In this document: positions 1 to 8,311 of the stretch, piece after piece
How the letters are laid out: each line of letters starts with the position of its first letter
How positions within the stretch are numbered: position 1 is the stretch's first letter
Source: Paenibacillus alba
GTDB lineage: Bacteria > Bacillota > Bacilli > Paenibacillales > NBRC-103111
NCBI RefSeq assembly: GCF_013204855.1
Contig: NZ_JABMKZ010000002.1
Span: 310,001-374,000 of the forward strand
DNA: 64,000 nucleotides
Direction: 5' to 3'
Position numbers and translations under genes: made by a program
The notes under the pieces: model-generated
Seen by the model: the letters and a program-made list of their open reading frames with translations, nothing else
What the model was told of the DNA's origin: nothing
Database searches by the model: none

Positions 1-242
1 CCATCCTGTTCAAGCACATCAATCCCGATGTACTGCTTGCGCCAACCGACATAAATATCAAACGTGATTACCGACGTCATGGCCTCCCGATATTTGGCTG
101 GGATATCGCCATACTTCGGTAAAATGACTCTGACATCCAGACCTTGCTGGCTCAGCTCTTTCGGCAGTGAGCCAATGACATCAGCCAGACCTCCAGTTTT
201 AATAAAAGGTACAGCCTCTGATGCGGCAAAAAGTACTTTCAA
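1..242 (-). CDS. glgA: glycogen synthase, N-terminal part (cut by window edge)
   Basis: Reading the minus strand from a TTG at 240-242 gives about 80 codons that run off the window. The start is preceded by GGAGGAG at a good distance. The N-terminus shows the starch/glycogen synthase pattern, with KTGGLAD at residues 15-21, the ADP-glucose-binding motif of GT5 synthases. The family adds glucose from ADP-glucose to the non-reducing ends of growing alpha-1,4-glucan. It is the last visible gene of the glgB-glgC-glgD-glgA operon and begins 18 nt after the glgD stop, so it is probably co-transcribed. A longer conventional ATG start is not available in this frame. Confidence 0.9.
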   Translation of the reverse strand, partial: MKVLFAASEAVPFIKTGGLADVIGSLPKELSQQGLDVRVILPKYGDIPAKYREAMTSVITFDIYVGWRKQYIGIDVLEQD

Positions 243-260
243 TCTTCCCACTCCTCCAGA

Positions 261-1370
261 CTAAATCACTTTCGTTTTCGCTGCGATGAATGGCGCTTTG
301 TTGTCACCTGTCAACACGCGGCCGCGGCTGATGAAGACATCTTTATCCAGAATGGCATTCTCGATAATCACATTCTCCTCGATCTCACAGTTCTGAAGAA
401 TGATGCTGTTCTTCACATAAGCACCCTTACGAATTTTCACACCACGGAACAGGATACTATTCTCGACCTTGCCTTCGATCATGCAGCCGTTCGCCAGAAG
501 CGTATTCTTGACTGCTGCGGAATCCGAGTACTTGGCCGGCGGTTCATCCTTGACCTTGGTATAAATCAGATTTTTCTGGAAGAATAGTTCTCTCCAGATG
601 GCAGGATTCAGAAGCTGCATACTGTGCTTATAGTAGCCTTGGATCGAATTAACGATGCCAACGTGGCCTTCGAATTTATACCCATAAACACTCAATTTAT
701 CAATGTTCTTCATGATACCGTCGCGAACCAGATGATCATACCCTTGCGCTAAGCACGATTCAACCATATCCAGCAGCAATGCTTTGCTCATGACATACAT
801 TTCCATCGAAATATTGTTGGTCCGCAAACGTCCCGTGTGATCTTCCATAAGGGTCACTTGACCGCTTTCTTTCACAGCTAGGCGGCGAAACTTTCCTTGA
901 ATCTCTTCATCCGTCTGTTTATATATAACCGTAATGTCGGCTTGTGAATCTTCGTGATAGCGAACCACGTCGCGCAAGTCAAGGTTGCACACCATATGAC
1001 TGCGTGAAATAATGACCAATTCCTCTTTCCCCCGATAGAAATAGTCGCGGTGGCTGTAGAATTGATATAAGTCCCCACGGGAAATTCCTGTAGGCTCATC
1101 CATCACAGATGGCAGTACGAACAAACCGCCGCGCTTTCTGTCCAGATCCCACTCTTTCCCGGATCCCAGGTGATCCATTAACGAACGATATTTGTGCTGG
1201 GTGAACACGGCCACATTATCAATTCCTGAATTAACCATATTGGATAAGGTAAAATCAATTAACCGATAACGTCCTCCGAACGGCACCGAAGCCGGGCAGC
1301 GAAAATAAGTCAGTTCCTCCAAATCATCCGGTTCATTTACTAAATTAATGACACCCATCACATGTTTCAT
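261..1370 (-). CDS. glgD: GlgD, ADP-glucose pyrophosphorylase-like regulatory subunit
   Basis: 369 residues, the usual GlgD length. It has a nucleotidyltransferase-like N-terminal half (FGGRYRLIDFTLSNMVNSG near the start) and a C-terminal left-handed beta-helix of hexapeptide-type repeats. The catalytic GG-x-G-x-R-L loop of GlgC is replaced by VNEPDDLEELTYFRC, which fits the known role of GlgD as a non-catalytic partner that tunes GlgC in Bacillus-type glycogen operons. It starts 6 nt after the glgC stop with an AAGGGATG ribosome site and is followed by glgA. Assignment to GlgD rather than a second GlgC rests on this lost loop and the gene order. Confidence 0.92.
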   Translation of the reverse strand: MKHVMGVINLVNEPDDLEELTYFRCPASVPFGGRYRLIDFTLSNMVNSGIDNVAVFTQHKYRSLMDHLGSGKEWDLDRKRGGLFVLPSVMDEPTGISRGDLYQFYSHRDYFYRGKEELVIISRSHMVCNLDLRDVVRYHEDSQADITVIYKQTDEEIQGKFRRLAVKESGQVTLMEDHTGRLRTNNISMEMYVMSKALLLDMVESCLAQGYDHLVRDGIMKNIDKLSVYGYKFEGHVGIVNSIQGYYKHSMQLLNPAIWRELFFQKNLIYTKVKDEPPAKYSDSAAVKNTLLANGCMIEGKVENSILFRGVKIRKGAYVKNSIILQNCEIEENVIIENAILDKDVFISRGRVLTGDNKAPFIAAKTKVI

Positions 1371-1376
1371 CTGATA

Positions 1377-2525
1377 TCATCCCTTCTGAATGGCGTTCGC
1401 TGTAATCCGTTCATTGCCGCCGATAAGTACTATTTCCCCGTTGCCATCCACGACAGCGCCATCTTCAACTACCGTATTTTCACCGATAATAGCTTTACGA
1501 ATTGTGACGTTATTGCCGATTTTGGCATTCGGCATGATGACAGAATCGCGGATTTGGCTGCCTTCGCCCACCTGCACGCCAAAAAATAACACAGAATGAT
1601 CGACATCGCCGAAAATCGCACAGCCTTCATTCACAAGCGAACGTTTGATGTTTGCCGTTGGAGCAATATATTGCGCTGGCTGATAGGGATTCTGGGAATA
1701 AACACGCCAATCCTTATCGTTCAGATTAAGCTCATTTTTATCATCCAGCAGATCCATATTCGCTTCCCATAAGCTGTCGATCGTACCGACGTCTTTCCAG
1801 TACCCTTCGAAAGGATACGCGAACATCCTTGCTTCATCTTTCAACATCATTGGAATGATATCTTTACCGAAATCTTTGCTGGAGTTAGGGTTAGCTTCAT
1901 CTTCAAGCAGATAAGCCTTCAGTACACTCCAGTTAAAAATATAGATACCCATCGAAGCTAAGTTGCTGTTAGCTTCTTTTGGTTTTTCTGCGAATTCAGT
2001 TACTTCCTGTTTGTCATTCACGCTCATAATCCCGAAGCGGCTTGTTTCTTCCCATTTCACTTCAATAACAGCAATGGTAGCATCCGCCTTCTTCTCTTTG
2101 TGATACGACAGCATGAGATCATAGTCCATTTTATAAATGTGATCACCTGAAATGACCAAGACATACTCAGGATCATATTGTTCAATAAAACCAATGTTGC
2201 GATAGATGGCGTTGGCTGTGCCTTTGTACCAATCGCCGCCTTTTTGCTCCATGAAGGGTGGCAGTACCGTGACGCCGCCATATTTACGGTCCAAATCCCA
2301 TGAGCTTCCAATGCCGATATACGTGTTGAGTACCAGCGGCTGATACTGCGTAAGAACACCGACAGTGTCAATTCCTGAATTCGTGCAATTGCTAAGGGTG
2401 AAATCAATAATCCGATACTTCCCGCCAAAATGAACGGCTGGCTTGGCCAAATTGTTCGTCAGAACGCCTAATCTTCGTCCTTCTCCTCCAGCGAGGAGCA
2501 TGGCAACACACTCTTTACTGCGCAT
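1377..2525 (-). CDS. glgC: glucose-1-phosphate adenylyltransferase GlgC
   Basis: 382 residues. It makes ADP-glucose from glucose-1-phosphate and ATP, the committed step of bacterial glycogen synthesis. The N-terminal pyrophosphorylase loop reads [10 protein letters not shown] (residues 10-19). It is followed by [13 protein letters not shown], the nucleotide-site segment [11 protein letters not shown] and the sugar-phosphate segment AEKPKEA. The C-terminal third is a beta-helix with hexapeptide repeats. The ATG at 2523-2525 has an AAGGGGG ribosome site and matches the family N-terminus, although it lies 58 nt inside the 3' end of glgB. The overlap suggests translational coupling. Confidence 0.95.
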   Translation of the reverse strand: MRSKECVAMLLAGGEGRRLGVLTNNLAKPAVHFGGKYRIIDFTLSNCTNSGIDTVGVLTQYQPLVLNTYIGIGSSWDLDRKYGGVTVLPPFMEQKGGDWYKGTANAIYRNIGFIEQYDPEYVLVISGDHIYKMDYDLMLSYHKEKKADATIAVIEVKWEETSRFGIMSVNDKQEVTEFAEKPKEANSNLASMGIYIFNWSVLKAYLLEDEANPNSSKDFGKDIIPMMLKDEARMFAYPFEGYWKDVGTIDSLWEANMDLLDDKNELNLNDKDWRVYSQNPYQPAQYIAPTANIKRSLVNEGCAIFGDVDHSVLFFGVQVGEGSQIRDSVIMPNAKIGNNVTIRKAIIGENTVVEDGAVVDGNGEIVLIGGNERITANAIQKG

Positions 2526-4474
2526 ATCTGATTTCCCCCTTCAACTTCGTCAATCACAGTTTGGAATTCACTTCTACATTTTATATAAACAGCCGCAAGC
2601 GGCGGAATACACAGGGATAGACTATGACTCAGATTATGCCATGGGCGTTGTTCGCTTGTAATCGGAAGCTTGTTGCCTTGTCCAGATCCGCCATACGCAG
2701 GATCATCGCTGTTAAAAACAATCTCATAGACGCCATGCTTGGGAACACCAATACGGTAATCGGGATGAACGACCGGGGTGAAATTACAGACCAGAATCAA
2801 GTCATCCTCGGGCAAGTTCCCTTTGCGCATGAAAGTCACAACACTTTGGCTTTCATCATTCGGATTAATCCATTGAAAGCCTTCCTGACTATGATCCAAC
2901 TGCCACAAGGCAGGTTCATCCAAGTAAAATTGATTAAGCGACTTCACATAATGATGCATTTGCTGGTGCTTCTCATAGCCATCCAATAAGAACCAGTCCA
3001 CTTCCTCCTGATCCTTCCATTCGTCGAATTGACCGAATTCACTGCCCATGAACAACAGCTTTTTGCCTGGATGACCTGACATATAACCGTAGAGAACACG
3101 TAGATTCGCGAATTTCTGCCAGTAATCTCCTGGCATTTTATGTAAGAGTGAACGTTTGCCATGTACGACCTCATCGTGAGAAAAAGGGAGCACATAATTT
3201 TCACTAAACGTGTACATGAACGAAAACGTAATTAACTTATGATGATATTTGCGGTTAATCGGATCAAGCTTCATATAACGAAGCATATCGTTCATCCAAC
3301 CCATGTTCCACTTGTAATTAAATCCAAGCCCTCCGTCATGAACGGGTGCTGTAACGAGCGGCCAATCCGTCGAATCCTCGGCCATCATTAAAGCATCTGG
3401 GAAATAGGAGAATACTACTTGATTCAATTTGCGTAGAAATGCTACCGCTTCGGGATTATCATCCCCGCCCCATTGATTCTTGATCGGCTTTTCATTCCAT
3501 CTTCCGAAATTCAAATGAAGCATAGAAGCAACAGCATCCACACGAATGCCATCAATATGATACATGTCCATCCAAAAAACAGCATTAGAAATTAAGAAAC
3601 TCTGCACCTCCGGTCTCCCGAAGTCGAACGTGAGCGTCCCCCACTCCAGCTTTTCCGCTTTGCGAGAATCTTCATATTCATACAGAGGTTTTCCGTCGAA
3701 CTGCCGAAGACCATGGCTGTCTTTGCAGAAATGGCCTGGCACCCAGTCCATAATGACGCCAATCCCCTTCTGGTGACAGCGATCAACGAATTGCATGAAC
3801 GCCTTCGGAGAACCGTGCCGGCTCGTTACAGAATAATAGCCTGTCGCTTGATAGCCCCAAGACCGGTCAAACGGATGCTCGGCAAGCGGCATTAATTCAA
3901 TATGGGTATAGCCCATTTCAGCCGCATAATCCACAAGCTCGTCTGCCAACTGCTCATATGTATATAAATCTTCACTGTGGCGATCTTTCTTGCGCCATGT
4001 CCCTAAGTGTACTTCATAAATAGCAAGTGGCTTATTGTAGGCAGGCACTTCTTTTTTGAGCTGCTGCCAGCTTTGATCCTGCCACTCATAACCGTCCAAA
4101 TCAACGACACGCGAGGCAGTGCCTGGTCGTAATTCGGAATAAAAGGCGTAGGGATCAGCTTTCAACTGAACTTGACCTGTCTGGCTATGAATTTCGTATT
4201 TATAATGATCGCCTTCACCTGCTTCTGGCACAAATACCATCCAAACACCAAGTGTACTTACTCTCTCCATGGGGTGTGCCCCAGATTGCCATTGATTAAA
4301 ATCACCAAGCAAATAAATCTGTTTGGCATGAGGTGCCCATAAGGTAAAGCGAACTCCCTCTTGTCCGGTTGTCTTGCTTACATGCGCCCCTAAGATGCGA
4401 TAGCTTTGGTAAAGGGATCCTTCATGAAGCAGAAATAAGTCTTCTGAGCTGGGTATACCAACATTTGCCCCCAT
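2468..4474 (-). CDS. glgB: 1,4-alpha-glucan branching enzyme GlgB
   Basis: 668 residues, GH13 branching enzyme with an N-terminal CBM48-like domain ([17 protein letters not shown]). Active-site signatures are visible: DGIRVDAV near residue 311 (nucleophile Asp), MMAEDS near 365 (acid/base Glu) and [10 protein letters not shown] near 434. The enzyme introduces alpha-1,6 branches into glycogen. It is the first gene of the operon; the start has TTTAGGAGG directly upstream. The C-terminus extends about 25 residues beyond the usual all-beta end and this tail overlaps the start of glgC by 58 nt, so the tail may be there mainly to couple translation (inference). Confidence 0.95.
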   Translation of the reverse strand: MGANVGIPSSEDLFLLHEGSLYQSYRILGAHVSKTTGQEGVRFTLWAPHAKQIYLLGDFNQWQSGAHPMERVSTLGVWMVFVPEAGEGDHYKYEIHSQTGQVQLKADPYAFYSELRPGTASRVVDLDGYEWQDQSWQQLKKEVPAYNKPLAIYEVHLGTWRKKDRHSEDLYTYEQLADELVDYAAEMGYTHIELMPLAEHPFDRSWGYQATGYYSVTSRHGSPKAFMQFVDRCHQKGIGVIMDWVPGHFCKDSHGLRQFDGKPLYEYEDSRKAEKLEWGTLTFDFGRPEVQSFLISNAVFWMDMYHIDGIRVDAVASMLHLNFGRWNEKPIKNQWGGDDNPEAVAFLRKLNQVVFSYFPDALMMAEDSTDWPLVTAPVHDGGLGFNYKWNMGWMNDMLRYMKLDPINRKYHHKLITFSFMYTFSENYVLPFSHDEVVHGKRSLLHKMPGDYWQKFANLRVLYGYMSGHPGKKLLFMGSEFGQFDEWKDQEEVDWFLLDGYEKHQQMHHYVKSLNQFYLDEPALWQLDHSQEGFQWINPNDESQSVVTFMRKGNLPEDDLILVCNFTPVVHPDYRIGVPKHGVYEIVFNSDDPAYGGSGQGNKLPITSEQRPWHNLSHSLSLCIPPLAAVYIKCRSEFQTVIDEVEGGNQICAVKSVLPCSSLEEKDED

Positions 4475-4649
4475 GTTAACCTCCTAAATCCAACGTTTTG
4501 ATTCGAATCTCTATGCAACAATAAACGCTTACTCTACAAATACAACAAGCAGGTAAAGAATTCCTTCAATTCCATTTGATTAAAAAAAGGAAAATACACG
4601 ACCTCAGGTGAATTAATAGGATGACAACTAATTGAAAGGTGGAAATGAA

Positions 4650-5777
4650 ATGATGAAAGACAAAGTAAAAGGACTCGTCGTTGGCATAACGATTGGTTCA
4701 TTAATTAGCGGGACTGTCGCTTTTGCGGCAAGCAGCCAAATCGATGTAGCATTCCGAAGCCTAAAGTATATGTTTGATGGCGTCGAAAAAGCACCAACCG
4801 AAGGAAAAGCATTCATTTATGAAGGCTCTACTTATGTACCCCTTCGCTTCGTAAGTGAAGCACTTGGCAAAAAAGTGGAGTGGGATGAAGCAAATGAAAC
4901 CGTCTGGATAGGCAATAATCCGAATCGTGTCGTGGCTACTTACAAAGGTGGACAAGTGACCAAAGGTGAGTTTGATACTTTTTTTGCGTTGCAGGCACTG
5001 TTCAATAACAGTCACAGTACATCCAAGGATGATCCTGAATATCAGAAGAGCATGGTTACGGAATTGATCCAAAATCGCGTCCTCTACAGCAGATCTTCTG
5101 ATGCTGATCAAACTGCGGCCAAAGCCGGAGCGGCAAAACAGATCAGCGCATGGAAAGCACAGTTTGGCGAAGCTAAATTCTTGGAAGACTTGAAAAAAGC
5201 AAACGTAACGGAAACAGATCTTCAGTACTTCTTAGTGGGCAGCTTATGCGCCCAAAACGTAATCAAATCCAGCATCACCGATGCGCAATTAAAAGCCAAA
5301 TATGAGGATTCCCTCAAAGTGGATAAAAATGCATTCACGATCGCCTCCGTCCGACATATCCTTATTGGATTAACCTCTGGAGATGACGGCAGCAAGACAC
5401 GGACCAAAGAAGAAGCGCTCAAAATTGCCAAAGATGTGCAGCAAAAACTGAAAAACGGCGATGACTTCGTGAAGCTAGCCAAAGAATATTCCGATGATCC
5501 AGGTTCCAAAGATAACGGCGGCTTATATGCGGACGCTGATGTGAACCAATGGGTTCCTGAATTTAAGAAAGCCACGATTGAACAGCCGGTTGGCACGGTT
5601 GGCGAGCCAGTCGAATCGCAATTTGGCTACCATTTGATTAAAGTGGACAGCCGTTCCGTGAAATCTTTTGACGCTGTGAAAGAGCAGCTGCGTGCCGCAC
5701 TCGAGCAAGATCAATTCCAACAATTTTCCCAAAAAGAACTGCCTGATTTGATTGAAAAGATCGATTTAAGTCAATAA
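4650..5777 (+). CDS. secreted PpiC-type peptidyl-prolyl isomerase with stalk domain
   Basis: 375 residues from the ATG at 4650, chosen because AAAGGTGG lies 7 nt upstream; an in-frame TTG at 4632 has no such site. The N-terminus is a signal peptide ending in AFA-AS. A copper-amine-oxidase-like stalk domain follows (about 28-88, with TYVPLRFVSEALG), then a SurA/PrsA-type helical region and a parvulin (PpiC) rotamase domain from about residue 231 (VRHILIG, SDDPGSKDNGG, FGYHLIKV). The role is folding of exported proteins outside the membrane. Unlike PrsA there is no lipobox cysteine, so attachment must be by the stalk, by uncleaved signal, or absent. It is transcribed away from glgB. Confidence 0.85.
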   Translation: MMKDKVKGLVVGITIGSLISGTVAFAASSQIDVAFRSLKYMFDGVEKAPTEGKAFIYEGSTYVPLRFVSEALGKKVEWDEANETVWIGNNPNRVVATYKGGQVTKGEFDTFFALQALFNNSHSTSKDDPEYQKSMVTELIQNRVLYSRSSDADQTAAKAGAAKQISAWKAQFGEAKFLEDLKKANVTETDLQYFLVGSLCAQNVIKSSITDAQLKAKYEDSLKVDKNAFTIASVRHILIGLTSGDDGSKTRTKEEALKIAKDVQQKLKNGDDFVKLAKEYSDDPGSKDNGGLYADADVNQWVPEFKKATIEQPVGTVGEPVESQFGYHLIKVDSRSVKSFDAVKEQLRAALEQDQFQQFSQKELPDLIEKIDLSQ

Positions 5778-5832
5778 ATGGTGTACAATGAATGTTTGTT
5801 AAAGTATACAAGTTGAAGGATGGATTACAGCA

Positions 5833-6699
5833 ATGTTTTATGCAAAAGATTGGGCAGATTACGAGCTTCTCGATACGGGCGGCGGCGAAAAGCTGGAGCG
5901 TTGGGGCTCCATCGTTCTGAGAAGACCGGACCCACAAATTATATGGCCGTTAGAAAAAGAAACAGCGCAGTGGCGCCAAGCTGATGCGCATTATCACCGC
6001 AGCTCCAGTGGCGGCGGACAATGGCAGCAAAACGCCGAGCTTCCTGAGCGCTGGACGATTACCTACGACCAGAAGCTTTCGTTCTACATTAAGCCAACCA
6101 GCTTCAAGCATACAGGCTTATTCCCAGAACAAGCGGTGAACTGGAAGTGGATGATCGATAAGATCCAGCAGGCAGGACGACCGATTAAAGTGTTGAATCT
6201 GTTCGCCTATACAGGCGGAGCTTCTCTTGCTTGTGCATATGCCGGCGCTGAAGTGTGTCATGTCGATGCATCCAAGGGTGTCGTGCAATGGGCGAAAGAG
6301 AATTTGCAGCTGAGTGGACTCGGCAGCCGTCCTGTTCGTTTTATTACAGATGATGTTTTCAAATTTGTCCAAAGAGAGCAGCGTCGCGGCAGTAAATATG
6401 ATGCGATCATCATGGACCCGCCTTCCTACGGACGTGGACCTAATGGCGAGACTTGGAAATTGGAGGATGACCTCTTCCCATTCATCCAAACGTGCAAGAC
6501 GATTCTGACGGACAATCCGTTATTCCTGTTGATCAACTCCTATACAACAGGCATTTCGTCTACCGTACTTGAAAATATCTTGACCATGTCGATGAAATCC
6601 AAGCATGGCGGCACGATCTCCAGCGGAGAAATCGGCTTGCCGATTACGAACTCCGGCCTAAAGCTTCCGTGCGGCATCCTGGGACGCTGGGAGGCGTAA
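5833..6699 (+). CDS. class I SAM-dependent RNA methyltransferase (RlmI/COG1092-like)
   Basis: 288 residues. The SAM-binding motif I is FAYTGGAS at about 123-130, with an acidic VDASKGVV strand after it. The catalytic motif IV is IMDPPSYGRG at about 193-202, typical of the COG1092 group that methylates 23S rRNA cytosines. The family PUA domain is not obvious; the N-terminal 60 residues are short and WxR-rich, so the target RNA cannot be fixed from sequence. An AAGGATGG ribosome site precedes the ATG. The next gene, a pseudouridine synthase, begins 1 nt after the stop, so the two RNA-modifying enzymes are almost certainly co-transcribed. Confidence 0.85.
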   Translation: MFYAKDWADYELLDTGGGEKLERWGSIVLRRPDPQIIWPLEKETAQWRQADAHYHRSSSGGGQWQQNAELPERWTITYDQKLSFYIKPTSFKHTGLFPEQAVNWKWMIDKIQQAGRPIKVLNLFAYTGGASLACAYAGAEVCHVDASKGVVQWAKENLQLSGLGSRPVRFITDDVFKFVQREQRRGSKYDAIIMDPPSYGRGPNGETWKLEDDLFPFIQTCKTILTDNPLFLLINSYTTGISSTVLENILTMSMKSKHGGTISSGEIGLPITNSGLKLPCGILGRWEA

Positions 6700-6700
6700 C

Positions 6701-7414
6701 GTGAGCCGATCGAACGATGTTTCGGGAGCATCTCAAATCCCGATTTTGTTCGAAGACAACCACATTCTTGTGGTTGAGAAGCCCGTCAATATGCCCACGC
6801 AGGAAGATGAATCGCGTGATCTGGATTTGCTGAATGCGCTGAAAGACGATATCAAGCTGCGGTACAACAAGCCCGGGAACGTGTACCTCGGGCTTGTACA
6901 CCGTCTGGATCGTCCGGTTGGCGGCGTGATGGTCTTCGCCAAAACGTCAAAAGCCGCGTCACGATTATCGGACGCGGTCAGAACACGACAGCTCGACAAG
7001 ACATATGTCGCTGTCGTGCACGGTAAGCCGCCACAGCCGTCCGCTACGCTTCGTCATTGGCTTTGGAAGGACACACGCACGAATACCGTCAGTGTGGTCA
7101 GAGAAGGCCAGCAGGACGCCAAGGAGGCTGTGCTGGACTATAAGCTGCTAGGCAGCCAGGACGGGTTCAGCTTGATCCAGATCAAGCTGCACACCGGGCG
7201 GCCGCATCAAATCCGCGTGCAGCTGGCAGCCATCGGCTGCACGCTCTACGGCGACCAGCGCTACGGCAGCACGGTCAACAAGCCTGGCCAGCAGCTTGCG
7301 CTCTGGGCGACGGCGCTTTCCTTTGAGCATCCAACGCTCAAAGAGACGATGCGCTTCAGGTCGCTGCCGCCGATGCAGCGGCCGTGGACTGAATTTACGA
7401 TCCCAGAATTGTAA
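6701..7414 (+). CDS. RluA-family pseudouridine synthase
   Basis: 237 residues with a GTG start one base after the upstream stop. The catalytic motif HRLDRPVGG lies at about residues 67-75, with the conserved Asp that attacks uridine C6. TGRPHQIRVQL follows, another RluA-family block. No S4 domain precedes the catalytic part, so this is the short RluA type (like YhcT-class proteins) acting on rRNA or tRNA. The last third of the gene is clearly more GC-rich than its surroundings. It ends 16 nt before the convergent MarR gene. Confidence 0.88.
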   Translation: MSRSNDVSGASQIPILFEDNHILVVEKPVNMPTQEDESRDLDLLNALKDDIKLRYNKPGNVYLGLVHRLDRPVGGVMVFAKTSKAASRLSDAVRTRQLDKTYVAVVHGKPPQPSATLRHWLWKDTRTNTVSVVREGQQDAKEAVLDYKLLGSQDGFSLIQIKLHTGRPHQIRVQLAAIGCTLYGDQRYGSTVNKPGQQLALWATALSFEHPTLKETMRFRSLPPMQRPWTEFTIPEL

Positions 7415-7429
7415 ATTCACCTGCAGCTG

Positions 7430-7843
7430 TTAATTGGCGACTTTCCCCAACAAATAAATAAGCAATTTCTGATTATGGGCGGAAACGCGACTCAGGTACG
7501 AATCCAACAATTCTTCACGGATGGATGTACCTCTCTCGCATTCCGTCTTTCCTTTTTCCGTGACATTGACCCACACGATTCTGCGGTCCTTCTCGTCCCG
7601 CTCCCGCGCAATTAACTCCGCTTTTTCCATCCGGTCCAGTAACGTTGTGACAGCCGCAGGTGTTGTGGATAAATATTCAATAAGATCCGAAGGCTTCATC
7701 CGCTCATGTGCCATTAGCAGTTCCAGTACATGCAGCTGACCTTCCGTAATGGTAGGAGCCAAGCCTACCTCCATTTGATTCTTCAATTCCTTGGATAATT
7801 TAAGCCATAACTTTCCGAACTCATCGGAATACATCTTCCTCAT
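7430..7843 (-). CDS. MarR-family transcriptional regulator
   Basis: 137 residues from the ATG at 7841-7843. A winged-helix core is visible: TEGQLHVLELL, then MKPSDLIEYLSTTPAAVTTLLDRMEKAELI and the wing RDEKDRRIVWVNVTEKG, the classic MarR signature. The open frame continues 40 codons further upstream, but that stretch contains a good promoter (TATACT at 7872-7877), so the short start, with GGAAG ahead of it, is preferred and gives the normal family length. The ligand and targets are unknown. It is transcribed towards rluA and does not share a promoter region with an obvious target gene. Confidence 0.85.
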   Translation of the reverse strand: MRKMYSDEFGKLWLKLSKELKNQMEVGLAPTITEGQLHVLELLMAHERMKPSDLIEYLSTTPAAVTTLLDRMEKAELIARERDEKDRRIVWVNVTEKGKTECERGTSIREELLDSYLSRVSAHNQKLLIYLLGKVAN

Positions 7844-7871
7844 CAACTCGCTTCCAACATCTTCTAACGCC

Positions 7872-7900
7872 AGTATAGCATGCCTTTTCTCTCGTTTAAA
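7872..7900 (-). promoter_or_regulatory. sigma-A-type promoter for the MarR gene
   Basis: On the minus strand TTTAAA (7895-7900), a 17-bp spacer and TATACT (7872-7877) sit about 30 nt before the ATG at 7843. The match is 4/6 and 5/6 to the housekeeping consensus with ideal spacing. It lies inside the longest reading frame of the MarR gene and therefore argues for the shorter start. Confidence 0.5.
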
Positions 7901-8143
7901 GGTTAATGCCATTAATATTTTCAGACAAATCTTGCGCCCTGCTGAGACATGCTGTGACTTCACAGGGCATGCTGTCGATCATTCCCTAACTTTGTCCAAT
8001 CACGCGCAGATAACCAAGCTTTTCGACTTCTTTTAACAACCTGCTGGGCACTTACATATACTGCGAAGTAGATGCAAATAACTCTTATCCCCGCTTGTGC
8101 TTCTTGTTTAGCGCACAGATGCTCATCTAAAGGAGTGGTTCTT

Positions 8144-8311
8144 ATGGAAGATTGGAAAATAGAGCTTGGTAAAAAAGCTCTGAATGCCGGCGTATTGAAA
8201 GACCCACAGTGGCTGGATCGATTAGACGAACCGATGCCTCTGTGGGTCCTATTGGAAATTGCTTTTCAGCTTATTGAGAAGCTCGATCCCCCTTCAATCA
8301 GCTATGACTGA
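8144..8311 (+). CDS. small orphan protein, 55 residues
   Basis: The ATG at 8144 is preceded by AAAGGAG at good spacing. The product begins MEDWKIELGKKALNAG, has a PQWLDRLDEPMPLWVLLEIAF stretch split by two prolines, and ends in Tyr-Asp. It is acidic and tryptophan-rich with no signal peptide or membrane segment. I do not recognise the family. Its last 10 nt overlap the 3' end of convergent parC, so the stop codons of the two genes are interlocked. A coding call is supported by the strong ribosome site and ordinary amino-acid composition. Confidence 0.65.
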   Translation: MEDWKIELGKKALNAGVLKDPQWLDRLDEPMPLWVLLEIAFQLIEKLDPPSISYD

